Assembly: GCF_014205335.1 (NCBI RefSeq)
Contig: NZ_JACHNH010000001.1
Coordinates: forward strand, 6,876,501-6,940,500
Direction of reading: 5' to 3'
Source of the DNA: Amorphoplanes digitatis
GTDB taxonomy: Bacteria > Actinomycetota > Actinomycetes > Mycobacteriales > Micromonosporaceae
DNA: 64,000 bases
The translations under genes were made by a program, and so were the position numbers. The first letter of the stretch is position 1, and each line of letters opens with the position of its first letter. The notes under the pieces were generated by a model. That model did no database searches. It had not been told where the DNA came from and worked only from the letters and a program-made list of their open reading frames with translations. Below are positions 1 through 7,949 of this stretch, piece after piece.

Positions 1-554
1 GAGGAGACGATGCGCGCCTTCGCCCGCTCCCGGACAATCGCCGAGACGACCCGGGGCGCGAACTTCTCCTCGCCGTAGACCCGCAGGATGCGGACGAGCT
101 CGCCCGGCTCGTAGCCGTTGACGACCTCCTCCGCGGTGATGCCCCGCGACTGGTCCATCCGCATGTCCAGCGGCGCGTCCCGCGAGTAGGCGAAGCCCCG
201 GTCCGGCTCGTCGAGTTGCAGCGAGGAGACGCCGAGATCGAACAGCCCACTGTGGAACGCCGGCCGGCCGAGCCCCGCGAGCACCTCCGGCAGCTCGTCG
301 TAGACCGCGTGCACGAAGTGCACCCGGTCGCCGAAGCGGGCCAGCCGGTGCCGGGAGTGCGCGAGCGCCTCGGTGTCCCGGTCGAGTCCGATGAGGACCA
401 CGTCCGGGTGCCGCTCCAGCACGGCCTCGGCGTGCCCGCCCAGGCCCAGCGTGAAGTCGACGTGCACGGCGCCCGGCAGAGCGAGGGCCGGGGCGAGCAG
501 CTCGAGGCAGCGCTCGAGCAGCACCGGCACGTGCGTGCCGCGAAGCTCCCCCAT
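1..554 (-). CDS. rsmH: 16S rRNA (cytosine1402-N4)-methyltransferase RsmH (MraW), 3' part cut off
   Basis: SAM-dependent enzyme that N4-methylates C1402 of 16S rRNA, normally the second gene of the division/cell wall cluster. The visible N-terminal ~184 residues read MGELRGTHVPVLLERC at the start, then the SAM-binding stretch DFTLGLGGHAEAVL, GLDRD, and the family block FDLGVSSLQLDEPDRGF followed by LDMRMD. The gene runs off the left edge, so only about 60% is present. ATG at 554 has GGGGG 5 nt upstream; an in-frame ATG at 566 would add four residues. It lies downstream of mraZ on the same strand, 266 bp away, as in other actinobacteria. Identity is secure; the exact start is not. Confidence 0.95.
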   Translation of the reverse strand, partial: MGELRGTHVPVLLERCLELLAPALALPGAVHVDFTLGLGGHAEAVLERHPDVVLIGLDRDTEALAHSRHRLARFGDRVHFVHAVYDELPEVLAGLGRPAFHSGLFDLGVSSLQLDEPDRGFAYSRDAPLDMRMDQSRGITAEEVVNGYEPGELVRILRVYGEEKFAPRVVSAIVRERAKARIVS

Positions 555-820
555 GACGACCCCCATTGCCCGCTCTTTCCGCGCTCACCCGGCCTTACCC
601 GATACCGGCCGCCCCTACCGGGGCGTTCGGCGCCTACGTGCCCGGTCGTCCGTCCGTACCGCCAGATCCCCATCCGCTCGTGCCCGTTGCCTTCGGGCGC
701 GCCCGACCGGACACACGCCTGGCGCCGGGGAAGAGGCGCCAGGAGCGGGAGCGGCTGGAGATCTCGCAGTACGGCCGAGGCGACGTCCGGACCGTGTCGG
801 CGGCCCACAGGTGCCACGCC
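555..820 (-). promoter_or_regulatory. mraZ-rsmH spacer with strong hairpin (possible leader element)
   Basis: This 266-bp spacer has no gene. It holds a perfect 9-bp stem (CCTGGCGCC / GGCGCCAGG, 718-726 and 735-743, 8-nt loop) soon after the mraZ stop, without a T-run. An RNA motif named after mraW is known upstream of this gene in Actinobacteria, so the spacer is a candidate site, but I could not confirm a match by eye. It could equally be an ordinary 5' leader or a terminator-like structure. Confidence 0.35.
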
Positions 821-1252
821 TCACAGTCCGCCGGGCAGCACCCCCTCCTCGATGTCGGCGAACTCGTCCTCGCTCGCCGAGAGGTACTGCTCCCAGGACT
901 GCTTGTCCCAGATCTCCACCCGGGTGCTCGCGCCGATCACGACCAACTCGCGGTCGAGCGCCGCATAACCCCGCAGGTGTGCCGGGATGGTGACCCGGCC
1001 CTGCTTGTCGGGGATCTCGTCGTGCGCACTGGCGAAGAACACCCGGCTGTAGGCCCGGGCCGCCTTGTTGGTGACCGGTGCCTCACGCAGCTGGCCCGCG
1101 ATGCGCTGGAACTCAGGCATCGGGAAGACGTAAAGGCAACGCTCCTGCCCCTTGGTGATCACGACACCTCCCGCCAGCTCGTCGCGGAACCTCGCCGGAA
1201 GGATCAACCGTCCCTTGTCGTCGAGGCGCGGGGTGTGCGTGCCGAGAAACAT
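821..1252 (-). CDS. mraZ: Transcriptional regulator MraZ
   Basis: DNA-binding regulator of the division/cell wall cluster, acting as a ring-shaped oligomer. The 143-residue protein has the two tandem SpoVT/AbrB-like MraZ halves: the N-terminal FLGTHTPRLDDKGRLILPARFRD and the second DKQGRVTIPAHLRGYAAL. Length matches the family. It is the first gene of the minus-strand cluster leading to rsmH. The start ATG has an AGGGGG run about 10 nt upstream. Four MraZ-box repeats lie 86 nt upstream of the start (1338-1373), so autoregulation is expected. Confidence 0.97.
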   Translation of the reverse strand: MFLGTHTPRLDDKGRLILPARFRDELAGGVVITKGQERCLYVFPMPEFQRIAGQLREAPVTNKAARAYSRVFFASAHDEIPDKQGRVTIPAHLRGYAALDRELVVIGASTRVEIWDKQSWEQYLSASEDEFADIEEGVLPGGL

Positions 1253-1337
1253 CGGCCCAACCCCCTGCCCCTGGGCGGTTTCGCGGACCGCCTGTCGTCT
1301 GGGCCGGCAACCCCTTCGGAGTCAGCTCCTCAGGCCC

Positions 1338-1373
1338 TGCCACTGCGCTCCACTCTACTCCACTTCCCTCCAC
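1338..1373 (-). promoter_or_regulatory. MraZ operator: four 10-bp-spaced GTGGAG-type boxes
   Basis: Read on the minus strand there are four repeats with exact 10-bp phasing: GTGGAG at 1373, 1363 and 1353, then GTGGCA at 1343. Direct repeats of TGGG/TGGA type at one helical turn are the known binding site of MraZ, and they sit upstream of mraZ as expected. A separate imperfect-spacer palindrome (CTGCGA-N7-TCGCAG, 1395-1413) lies just upstream; its role is unknown. Confidence 0.85.
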
Positions 1374-1590
1374 CCGCAACCAGAATGACGCGGCCTGCGA
1401 GTCAGATTCGCAGATGAATGCGCACGTCAGAGCCGGTGGCGGCGAAGTGGAGGGGTTAGGCCTCCTTGCCATGGTCCACTTTCCGACATGCCGCCCACGC
1501 GGGCACGAAAGTCCCCCGAAATCGGGCTTTCGGGAAGGGGCAGCCGCCCTTCGACGCTCGGGTGGGGAGCAAAGTGGAGGCCGCGCACGA

Positions 1591-1627
1591 CAGTGGGGCG
1601 CGACCCGAACCGGGTCGCGCCCCACTG
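1591..1627 (-). terminator. Strong hairpin terminator after the NlpC/P60 gene
   Basis: A perfect 17-bp stem with a 3-nt loop (arms 1591-1607 and 1611-1627). It starts 47 nt past the stop of the NlpC/P60 gene and lies upstream of the mraZ control region, so it insulates the two minus-strand units. There is no long T-run, which is common for actinobacterial terminators. Confidence 0.75.
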
Positions 1628-1673
1628 AACTGTCCTACTGCTTCTTACCGGTGCCGCACTGTTCTTACTAGTG

Positions 1674-2480
1674 TCACGCGGCGACGAGGCGCCGGACGAC
1701 GTAGTTCTTGCTCCAGATCTTGTGCTTGCCCACCCGGGCGCCCGAGTGCGGCGAGTCCCACATGTAGCCGCCGCCCGCGTAGATGCCGGCGTGCGTGCCG
1801 TACGAGCCGGACCGGACCACGATGAGGTCGCCGATCCGCTTGTTGCTCTTGCTGATCTTCTTGCCGTGCTTCTGCTGCGCGTTCGCCTTGTGCGGGAGCT
1901 TCTTGCCCGTCGTCTTGCGGAAGACGTACTGGGTGTAGCCGGAGCAGTCGAAGCGCTTGGGGCCCGCGGCGCCGAACTTGTAGAGCGCGCCCTTGTGCCG
2001 CTTCGCCTCGGCGAGGATCTTCGCGCCGCTGCTGCGCACGGTGACCTTGATGCCCGGGCTGGTCACCGAGTTGATGCCGCTGGCACCGGTGTACTGCGTC
2101 CGGAAGTAGCCGGTGATGTGCGGCTCGGCGGACAGGGTCACCGTCCCCTTGGCGGACAGCTTGCGGGTCACCCAGGTGCGCCACTTGCCGTTCCGCTTGG
2201 CTTGCAGGCGGACCGAGCCCTTGGTGACCACGTCGCCGGTCTTCGGGTCGATCACCTTGGCGGTCACCTTGACCGTCTTGCCCCACGCGATGGAGCGGGC
2301 CGCGGAGTTCGAGATCTTCGGCTTGATCGCCGATGCCGCGGCCGCCGCCTCGACGACGGGAGCGGCGGACGCCGCCGGTGTGGCGACCAGCTGGCCGGCA
2401 CAGAGGCAGAGACCCAGGGACAGTGCGATGGTGCCGGTTCCGGCCATGCGGCGGTTCCGGCTCGAACTGCGTTCGTGCAC
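1674..2480 (-). CDS. Secreted NlpC/P60 cell-wall hydrolase
   Basis: Predicted exported peptidoglycan endopeptidase. Residues 1-40 form a signal peptide (basic start, hydrophobic core, cut near PAASAA). Residues ~55-150 look like an Ig-like/bacterial adhesive domain, and ~152-268 are the NlpC/P60 domain with catalytic Cys179 in FDCSGY, His230 in THAGIY and a third polar residue near His245. The start is GTG with GGAGGG about 10 nt upstream. That ribosome site is directly behind a c-di-AMP riboswitch, a class known to control wall hydrolases in actinobacteria. The D,L-endopeptidase substrate is inferred from the family. Confidence 0.93.
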   Translation of the reverse strand: MHERSSSRNRRMAGTGTIALSLGLCLCAGQLVATPAASAAPVVEAAAAASAIKPKISNSAARSIAWGKTVKVTAKVIDPKTGDVVTKGSVRLQAKRNGKWRTWVTRKLSAKGTVTLSAEPHITGYFRTQYTGASGINSVTSPGIKVTVRSSGAKILAEAKRHKGALYKFGAAGPKRFDCSGYTQYVFRKTTGKKLPHKANAQQKHGKKISKSNKRIGDLIVVRSGSYGTHAGIYAGGGYMWDSPHSGARVGKHKIWSKNYVVRRLVAA

Positions 2481-2494
2481 GGTAGAGAATTCCC

Positions 2495-2645
2495 TCCGGC
2501 ACGCCTGCGAGGTTAGCTGTCGGGTTCGGGCGGGAAGGTTGCCCGGTCGCCGCTGGCGACTTCACCCCAAGGTCCGGGCGGTACGCGCCGCCGAAGCGAC
2601 GTGACCGCCGGTGGACCGGATCTGGGTCCCCCGTCCCTGCCCCCA
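2495..2645 (-). promoter_or_regulatory. ydaO-type c-di-AMP riboswitch upstream of the NlpC/P60 gene
   Basis: On the minus strand the leader carries the conserved actinobacterial ydaO blocks in order: GGGGTGAA (2561-2568), then GGGCAACCTTCCCGCCCGAA, then CAGCTAACCTCGCAGGCG ending at 2502, just before the ribosome site of the wall hydrolase. This arrangement matches c-di-AMP riboswitches ahead of rpf and NlpC/P60 genes, which turn expression off when c-di-AMP is high. The 5' boundary is approximate. Sequence signature and context agree well. Confidence 0.88.
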
Positions 2646-2846
2646 ACTGCCTTTTGTTGGTGTAGCTACCTCAACGGTCATGCCGCCCGGACCGGGGCAG
2701 GGCTCGGCGTGGTCCGACGCGACACGAACGGCGAGCGAATGCTCACCGGCCCAACCTTGCTACCTGATTTCCGCCGGGACCGTCGGACCCCAGTTGGTCA
2801 CTCAGAGTATTTGGCACATCGGACTCTGTCCGGTTTGTAACCGGGC

Positions 2847-2865
2847 CGTGACAAATGCCGTCACG
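2847..2865. promoter_or_regulatory. Palindrome CGTGAC-N7-GTCACG in the NlpC-murT spacer
   Basis: Perfect 6-bp arms around a 7-nt spacer, about 200 bp upstream of the riboswitch and 250 bp upstream of murT. It resembles a CRP/FNR-family half-site pair but the spacing is one base wider than the usual TGTGA-N6-TCACA. The rest of the 430-bp spacer (2646-3076) is lower in GC, holds no gene I can support, and must contain the promoter of the riboswitch transcript. Confidence 0.4.
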
Positions 2866-3076
2866 AGACGTAGTGGATCACTTACCCTGCGCCGAAAGTA
2901 ACGGGTGAAACACGACACATAAAAAGCCGCACCTCGGTGGATCATGGACTTTCGCAAGATCGGGAGAATGTCGGCCTAAACGCCCCCACCGGCCTAAACG
3001 CGGCACCGAGCGGCGGGGTGGAGATCATCCGTTCGGCCGACCCCGGCCCACCGCAGGCCACGGACCCCGGGGCCAC

Positions 3077-3104
3077 TCGACGTAGTGTCCGTTTCCGGTA
3101 CCCT
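3077..3104 (+). promoter_or_regulatory. Promoter for leaderless murT mRNA
   Basis: TCGACG (3077-3082), a 16-bp spacer and TACCCT (3099-3104), with the GTG start only 7 nt further on. No ribosome site is present. This is the common actinobacterial leaderless layout (TAnnnT, then 6-7 nt, then start codon), and it supports GTG 3112 over the in-frame GTG at 3085. Confidence 0.6.
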
Positions 3105-3111
3105 CGCAGCC

Positions 3112-4347
3112 GTGACGGACGGGAAATTGCCCCTACGGGCCAAGGTCGCGACTTCGGTGTCGCGAACCGCTGCGGCGCTCTCACGCGCCGCGGGACGCGG
3201 TGACGGCTCGGTGATCGGCGGGTGGATCGGCCTCAAGATCGATCCTGACCTGCTCAGGAACCTCGCCTCGGGCCGCGCGATCGCGCTGGTGTCGGGCACC
3301 AACGGCAAGACGACCACGACCCGGTTCGCCGCGGCCGCGGTCGGCGTGCTCGGCCCGGTCGCCACCAACTCGTTCGGCGCCAACATGCCGACCGGGCACA
3401 CCTCGGCCCTGGCCAAGGCCGGCGCAACCCCGTTCGCGGTGCTCGAGGTCGACGAGCACTACCTCGCCCGGGTGATCGACGAGACCACCCCGCGTGTGGT
3501 CGCCTTGCTGAACCTGTCCCGCGACCAGCTCGACCGGGCGAAGGAGGTGGCGATGATGGCGCAGATGTGGCGCACGGCCCTTGCGGCCCACCCCGACGTG
3601 CACGTGGTCGCCAACGCCGACGACCCGATGGTCGTCTGGGCCGCGATCGACACCCAGCAGGTCGTCTGGTTCAGCGCCGGGCAGCGCTGGCACGACGACT
3701 CGTTCGTCTGCCCCGAGTGCGGCTCGCCCATCGAGCGCGCCGACGGCGACTGGTGGTGCAGCGGCTGCCCGCTGCGCCGCCCGCGGGCGCAGTGGACCGT
3801 GGAGGACGACGGCGTCGTCGATCCGAACGGCGACTGGCACCTGATCAAGCTCCAGCTGCCGGGCCAGGTCAACCTCGGCAACGCGGCCACCGCGCTGGCC
3901 GTCGCCGCCGAGTTCGGCATCCGGCCGATCGAGGCCGCACCACGGCTCGCCGGCGTGGCCTCGGTGGCCGGCCGCTACGCGCAGGTCGACCGCGACGGGC
4001 GCAACATCCGGCTGCTGCTGGCGAAGAACCCGGCAAGCTGGCTGGAGGCCTTCGACATGGCCGAGGTGGCGCCGACGCTGCTCTCCATCAACGCCCGCGA
4101 CCCCGACGGCTTCGACACGTCGTGGCTCTACGACGTCGACTTCTCCCCCCTGCGCGGGCGGCAGGTCCTGATCACCGGCGACCGCGCCTACGACCTCGCC
4201 GTTCGGCTGGAAGTGAACGATGTGGCCTTCCGGCACGTGCATACCTTCGACGAGGCGGTACGGGCGAGCCCGCCGGGCCGCCTCGAGGTGATCGCGAACT
4301 ACACCGCGTTCCAGGACATCCGAGCGGAGTTGGACCGTGTCAACTGA
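3112..4347 (+). CDS. murT: MurT, Mur-ligase subunit of lipid II isoglutaminyl synthase
   Basis: With GatD it amidates the D-Glu of lipid II stem peptides in the cytoplasm, using ATP and ammonia. The 411-residue protein has the Mur-ligase P-loop SGTNGKTTTT (61-70), a four-Cys zinc ribbon inserted in the central domain (C200, C203, C216, C219), NLGNAATALAVAAEF, and the C-terminal MurT-specific domain. GTG at 3112 is preferred because the family begins near the LSRAAGRGDGSVIGG segment and a leaderless promoter points to it; GTG 3085 would add nine residues. It overlaps gatD by 11 bp, so the two are translationally coupled. Confidence 0.95.
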   Translation: MTDGKLPLRAKVATSVSRTAAALSRAAGRGDGSVIGGWIGLKIDPDLLRNLASGRAIALVSGTNGKTTTTRFAAAAVGVLGPVATNSFGANMPTGHTSALAKAGATPFAVLEVDEHYLARVIDETTPRVVALLNLSRDQLDRAKEVAMMAQMWRTALAAHPDVHVVANADDPMVVWAAIDTQQVVWFSAGQRWHDDSFVCPECGSPIERADGDWWCSGCPLRRPRAQWTVEDDGVVDPNGDWHLIKLQLPGQVNLGNAATALAVAAEFGIRPIEAAPRLAGVASVAGRYAQVDRDGRNIRLLLAKNPASWLEAFDMAEVAPTLLSINARDPDGFDTSWLYDVDFSPLRGRQVLITGDRAYDLAVRLEVNDVAFRHVHTFDEAVRASPPGRLEVIANYTAFQDIRAELDRVN

Positions 4348-5053
4348 GAGCACGCTGCGGATCGTCTGGATCTACCCCGACCTGCTGTCGACGTACGGCG
4401 ACCGGGGCAACATGCTGATCCTGCGCCGCCGGGCGGCCCTGCGCGGCATCCCGGTGGAGACCTACGAGGTCCGCTCCGACCAGGCGCTGCCCACCACCGC
4501 CGACATCTACCTGATCGGCGGCGGCGAGGACGGGCCGCAGGCGCTCGCGGCGCAGCGGCTGATCGCCGACGGCGGCCTACACCGGGCCGTGCACCAGGGC
4601 GCGGCCGTGCTGGCCGTCTGCGCGGGTTACCAGCTCTTCGGCGGCTCGTTCTACGCGAAGGGCACCAAATGCGCCGGACTGGACCTGCTCGACCTCACCT
4701 CCGACCGGGGCGAGACCCGCGCGGTCGGTGAGGTTCGCGGCGACATCGACCCGCGGCTGGGCCTGCCCCCGCTGACCGGCTTCGAGAACCACGGCGGCCG
4801 GACCCTGCTGGGGCCCGGCGTCGCGCCGCTCGCCCGGGTGACCGCCGGCGTCGGCAACGACGGCCAGACCGAGGGCGCCTGGCACGGGAAGATCCTCGGC
4901 ACCTACGCGCACGGCCCCGCGCTGGCTCGCAACCCAGCTATAGCCGATCTGCTACTGCGCTGGGCGATCGGCGCGGATAGCCTTCAACCGCTCGACGACT
5001 CCTGGGCCGATCGGCTACGAGGCGAGCGGCTCGCCGCGGCGGGCGCCGTATGA
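4337..5053 (+). CDS. gatD: GatD, glutaminase subunit of lipid II isoglutaminyl synthase
   Basis: Class I glutamine amidotransferase (CobB/CobQ-like) that supplies ammonia to MurT. The 238-residue protein has the nucleophile Cys95 in AVCAGYQ and His192 in TYAHGPALARNP; GFENHGG and GEVRGD are also family blocks. The GTG start lies inside the last codons of murT (11-bp overlap). Amidated lipid II is needed for efficient 3-3 and 4-3 crosslinking in actinobacteria, which links this pair to the wall hydrolase next door. Confidence 0.96.
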   Translation: MSTESTLRIVWIYPDLLSTYGDRGNMLILRRRAALRGIPVETYEVRSDQALPTTADIYLIGGGEDGPQALAAQRLIADGGLHRAVHQGAAVLAVCAGYQLFGGSFYAKGTKCAGLDLLDLTSDRGETRAVGEVRGDIDPRLGLPPLTGFENHGGRTLLGPGVAPLARVTAGVGNDGQTEGAWHGKILGTYAHGPALARNPAIADLLLRWAIGADSLQPLDDSWADRLRGERLAAAGAV

Positions 5054-5118
5054 CCGACTGAACGCCTGACCGGTACGACCTGTCCTGGACCGACGAGAAG
5101 TTGGGGCGGTACGCCTGC

Positions 5119-5877
5119 ATGACTGACACCCTGATCGCCCCGCGGGGCATCGAAAACCCCGCCACGGACCCTCAGGCCAGCGCGCAGCACCAGGACACCC
5201 CCATCGGCTGGCGCCGGCGGCTCGTCCGTTTCGGCATCCTCGGGACGGCGGTGGCGTCCCTCGGTGTCGCCGCCGCGGTCCTGCCCCTGCACGCCATCGC
5301 GGACTCGGTCGTCGCCATCGGCCCCGCGGCCGCCGTGGCGATCGCCGTGGTCGGCGGCCTCCTGCTCTCGGTGCTCGTGCCACGCACGGCGATCACCCTC
5401 GCCTGCGGCGCCCTGCTCGGCCCGGCGACGGGCGCGGTGACCGCGCTGGCCGCGGCCGTCATCGCCGGCGTCGCCACCTACTACCTGGGCCGCTGGGCCG
5501 GCCGGGGCGCACTCCGCGCGCGGGCCGGCGGCCGCCTCGACCGCCTCGACGGCTGGCTGAACCGCCGCGGCCTCGCCGCAGTGCTGCTGGTCCGCTTCCT
5601 GCCCCTCGCGCCCTACGGCCTGATCGGCTACGCGTACGGCACCACGTCGGTCTGCCGCGTGCGCTACCTGCTCGGCACCACGCTGGCCGCGGTACCGTCC
5701 GCGGTCTCGTACGCGGTGATCGGCGCGGCCGTCACCTCACCGGGCTCGATGAACCCGCTCACGCTCGCCCCCGCCGCGATCGGCATGGGCCTGACCACCG
5801 CGATCGTCCTCCGCTGGCGCCTCGCCGCCCGCCGAGACGCCGCCGCGGCAGCAGCCCTGGCCGCACCCGCCGCCTGA
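5119..5877 (+). CDS. TVP38/TMEM64 (VTT-domain) membrane protein
   Basis: Integral membrane protein of the DedA/VTT superfamily; the substrate of this branch is not established. About 252 residues with 5-6 hydrophobic segments. The signature block VRFLPLAPYGLIGYAYGTT, preceded by YYLGRWAGRG, is typical of the TVP38 branch. ATG 5119 (MTDTLIAPRG) is preferred over TTG 5101; GGGGCGG lies about 10 nt upstream. It follows gatD by 65 bp and may share its transcript. The C-terminus ends in an alanine-rich cytoplasmic tail. Confidence 0.85.
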   Translation: MTDTLIAPRGIENPATDPQASAQHQDTPIGWRRRLVRFGILGTAVASLGVAAAVLPLHAIADSVVAIGPAAAVAIAVVGGLLLSVLVPRTAITLACGALLGPATGAVTALAAAVIAGVATYYLGRWAGRGALRARAGGRLDRLDGWLNRRGLAAVLLVRFLPLAPYGLIGYAYGTTSVCRVRYLLGTTLAAVPSAVSYAVIGAAVTSPGSMNPLTLAPAAIGMGLTTAIVLRWRLAARRDAAAAAALAAPAA

Positions 5878-5959
5878 CCCGCAGTCCCCCGCACATCCCG
5901 CCGGACAACCCGGCACAGGCCGGCGTTCCGTCGGGCCGGAGCCTTCACCGCTTCGGCGG

Positions 5960-6280
5960 GTGTTGGCGCAGGGCAGCCACCCGGACCAGCGCCTCGCGTT
6001 CGGGGCCTTGGAGGCACTGACCGCCGACGAGGGCAAACAGCGCACGGTCATCCTCGGCGACCTGGCCGCCGTCGAGGTCGCCCGCAAGCACCCCGACGAA
6101 GCCTGCGCCCACGCTCAAGCAGCGCTCGATCAGCTCGGGATCACCTGGTACGCCACGGGCATGGAACGCATCCGGGAAGTCCGGCACGGCCTGCAACCAT
6201 GGGCCGGCACCGAGTGTGTCCGCCAGCTGGATGACCGGCTCTACGGCTGGCAGACCACCCTCAGCGCGCTTCGTTGTTGA
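5960..6280 (+). pseudogene. C-terminal remnant of a TPR-type transcriptional regulator
   Basis: About 106 residues ending in DRLYGWQTTLSAL, with TPR-like stretches (LGDLAAVEVARKHPDEACAHAQAALDQL). To my recollection this resembles the C-terminal tail of actinobacterial XRE regulators with TPR repeats, but no HTH half is present and the reading frame runs back into the preceding gene without a convincing start. I read it as a truncated relic; a short functional gene from GTG 5960 cannot be excluded. Confidence 0.5.
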
Positions 6281-6455
6281 ACGCCGCGGCCCGCTTCTCC
6301 CGCTCTTCGGTCAGATCGAAGCCGGGCCGGAACACCTGAAACGTCTCGCGGTAGTCCTGACCGCGCGCGATGACCGCGCCGAAGACGGCCGAGAAGGTGT
6401 GTCGAGGGACCCCGAGCCAGTCCGCCCAGGTCCCGTACTCCCTGGCTTCGTTCAC
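6261..6455 (-). CDS. Small hypothetical protein
   Basis: A 64-residue reading frame (GTG start) with a protein-like composition unlike the arginine/alanine-rich shadows around it: EYGTWADWLGVPRHTFSAVF and GQDYRETFQVFRPGFDL. I do not recognise a family. Its 3' end overlaps the regulator remnant by 20 bp. The frame stays open upstream into the membrane-protein gene, so it may be the surviving end of a larger gene. No clear ribosome site. Confidence 0.4.
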   Translation of the reverse strand: MNEAREYGTWADWLGVPRHTFSAVFGAVIARGQDYRETFQVFRPGFDLTEEREKRAAAFNNEAR

Positions 6456-6462
6456 CAGGCAC

Positions 6463-7140
6463 TCATGGCGCCGAGCCCAATCGCTGGGCGGGCACCCCCG
6501 GTTGTGCGGCTTCGTCGCGGGTAGTGGGCCGGGTCGCGGTGAAACCGGTGGCTCCGATCGTCAGGTACACCGCTGCGAACAGCCAGAAGGCGGCGAACAG
6601 GAAGCCTTGATCGCGGACCGCGAGGATCATGACCGATGCGCCGGCCAGCGCGGTCAGGGCGTATCCCGTCCGGATGCCGAAGGCGCACAGCGCCGCAACC
6701 ACGAGCGGCCCGGCGACCCACAGCGCCACGCCGGCCCAGTAGATGTCGAACTTGCCGGTCGCGAACGCGGATATCAGCAGCAGTGCGGGCAGAGCGATGA
6801 CTGCGGCTGCGGCGAGGTGCCATGAGCGGGTGGCGACGCGGCCGATGCCGCGGCGCAGCACCCAGGGCACGATCGTGGCCGCCCAGAGCTGGAGCGCGAC
6901 TGGGAGGTAGTACAGACCGAGGTCGCCTGGGACGAAGGTGAACCCGGTGAGCATCGTCGCGACGGCGGCTCCGGCCCAACTTCGGGCCTTGGCGGGCAGC
7001 GCGAGTGGTGTGGCCGCGGCGAGTGGCGGCAGCAGGGTGAGCATCGCCGGAGTCGTGGACGGAATCTGGAAGCTCACGTACGCGGCGATCAGCACGGCGA
7101 TCGTGCGCAGGGTTCGGTCAGCCCGCTCGGCGTCCGACAT
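6463..7140 (-). CDS. Hypothetical multi-pass membrane protein
   Basis: 225 residues with roughly six hydrophobic segments (for example IAVLIAAYVSFQIP near the start and FLFAAFWLFAAVYLTIGATGF near the end) and a short hydrophilic C-terminus. No catalytic motif or known family is visible. It starts 6 bp after the stop of the next upstream gene, so the two are very probably cotranscribed and may form a membrane pair. Confidence 0.7.
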   Translation of the reverse strand: MSDAERADRTLRTIAVLIAAYVSFQIPSTTPAMLTLLPPLAAATPLALPAKARSWAGAAVATMLTGFTFVPGDLGLYYLPVALQLWAATIVPWVLRRGIGRVATRSWHLAAAAVIALPALLLISAFATGKFDIYWAGVALWVAGPLVVAALCAFGIRTGYALTALAGASVMILAVRDQGFLFAAFWLFAAVYLTIGATGFTATRPTTRDEAAQPGVPAQRLGSAP

Positions 7141-7146
7141 CGGGGA

Positions 7147-7758
7147 TCAGAACTCCGCGGGCGCGGTGGCTGCCGCGATGACCGAGCCGTCCGCGGTGGT
7201 CGCCGTGAGCTGGGCGCCTTGGACAGAGTCGTCGACCGTCCAGATGACGAATACGTCGCCGTCGTGCGAGCCGGTGACGATCCGGCCCGACGCCAGGCGG
7301 GCGCGGATCGTCGTCGTCCCCGTGGGCACCCGTCCGACCACCAGGTTGGACTTCATCACGGTGTCTTCAGCGCCGAACAGCTGGATACGGTCTTTCGCAC
7401 CCGGCTCCATCGCGGTTCCCAGGTACTGTGCCCCGGGTGGATCGTTGCGGCAGACGGCCATCCAGTTGTCGGGCTCGGAGACGTAGACCCGCGCCTGGTA
7501 GTAACCGTCTCGTGCCGCGAATCGCAGTTCCGGCTCAGCGGTCAGGTGTGAGTCGAGTTCGGTGTAGAGCTCCCGGCATTCCGCGGCTGTCGCCTCTTCG
7601 GTCACCGGCCGGAACGCGGCTTCGGCGGCGTAGCCGTCGAGCCAGCTCAGCACGGCGGCAACCGCCAGCAGGGGAACCACGATCACCATCGCCGCGACTA
7701 CCCGTCGGCGTGTGCTGTCAGGAACCGGGACGGTCGGGGCGGGGATCGACGATGGCAA
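7147..7758 (-). CDS. Hypothetical membrane-anchored extracytoplasmic protein
   Basis: 203 residues: a short basic cytoplasmic start, one transmembrane segment (~20-41, VVAAMVIVVPLLAVAAVLSW), then an outer domain with two Cys (in ECRELY and AVCRND). No family recognised. The start appears to be TTG with GGAG 7 nt upstream. It is the first gene of a two-gene unit with the membrane protein below it. Confidence 0.65.
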   Translation of the reverse strand: MPSSIPAPTVPVPDSTRRRVVAAMVIVVPLLAVAAVLSWLDGYAAEAAFRPVTEEATAAECRELYTELDSHLTAEPELRFAARDGYYQARVYVSEPDNWMAVCRNDPPGAQYLGTAMEPGAKDRIQLFGAEDTVMKSNLVVGRVPTGTTTIRARLASGRIVTGSHDGDVFVIWTVDDSVQGAQLTATTADGSVIAAATAPAEF

Positions 7759-7900
7759 GGTTGCTCCGTGTGATGGTGGAGCGGCCAGCGTAGTGATCTT
7801 GCGGCACCGCGGTCATCCGGTGAGCTGGCAGTTCGCTGCTCTTATCGGGCGGATGCCGTGGCACTTTCGGTACGTGTCCGGTGGCGAAGGCGCCATGAAA

Positions 7901-7933
7901 ACGGCCCGCCGCGAGTGGTTCGCGGCGGGCCGT
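7901..7933 (-). terminator. Terminator of leuS
   Basis: A perfect 14-bp GC stem (7901-7914 / 7920-7933) with a 5-nt loop, followed on the minus strand by TTTT. It lies 17 bp past the leuS stop. Confidence 0.9.
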
Positions 7934-7949
7934 CCGGAGATGACCCGGG

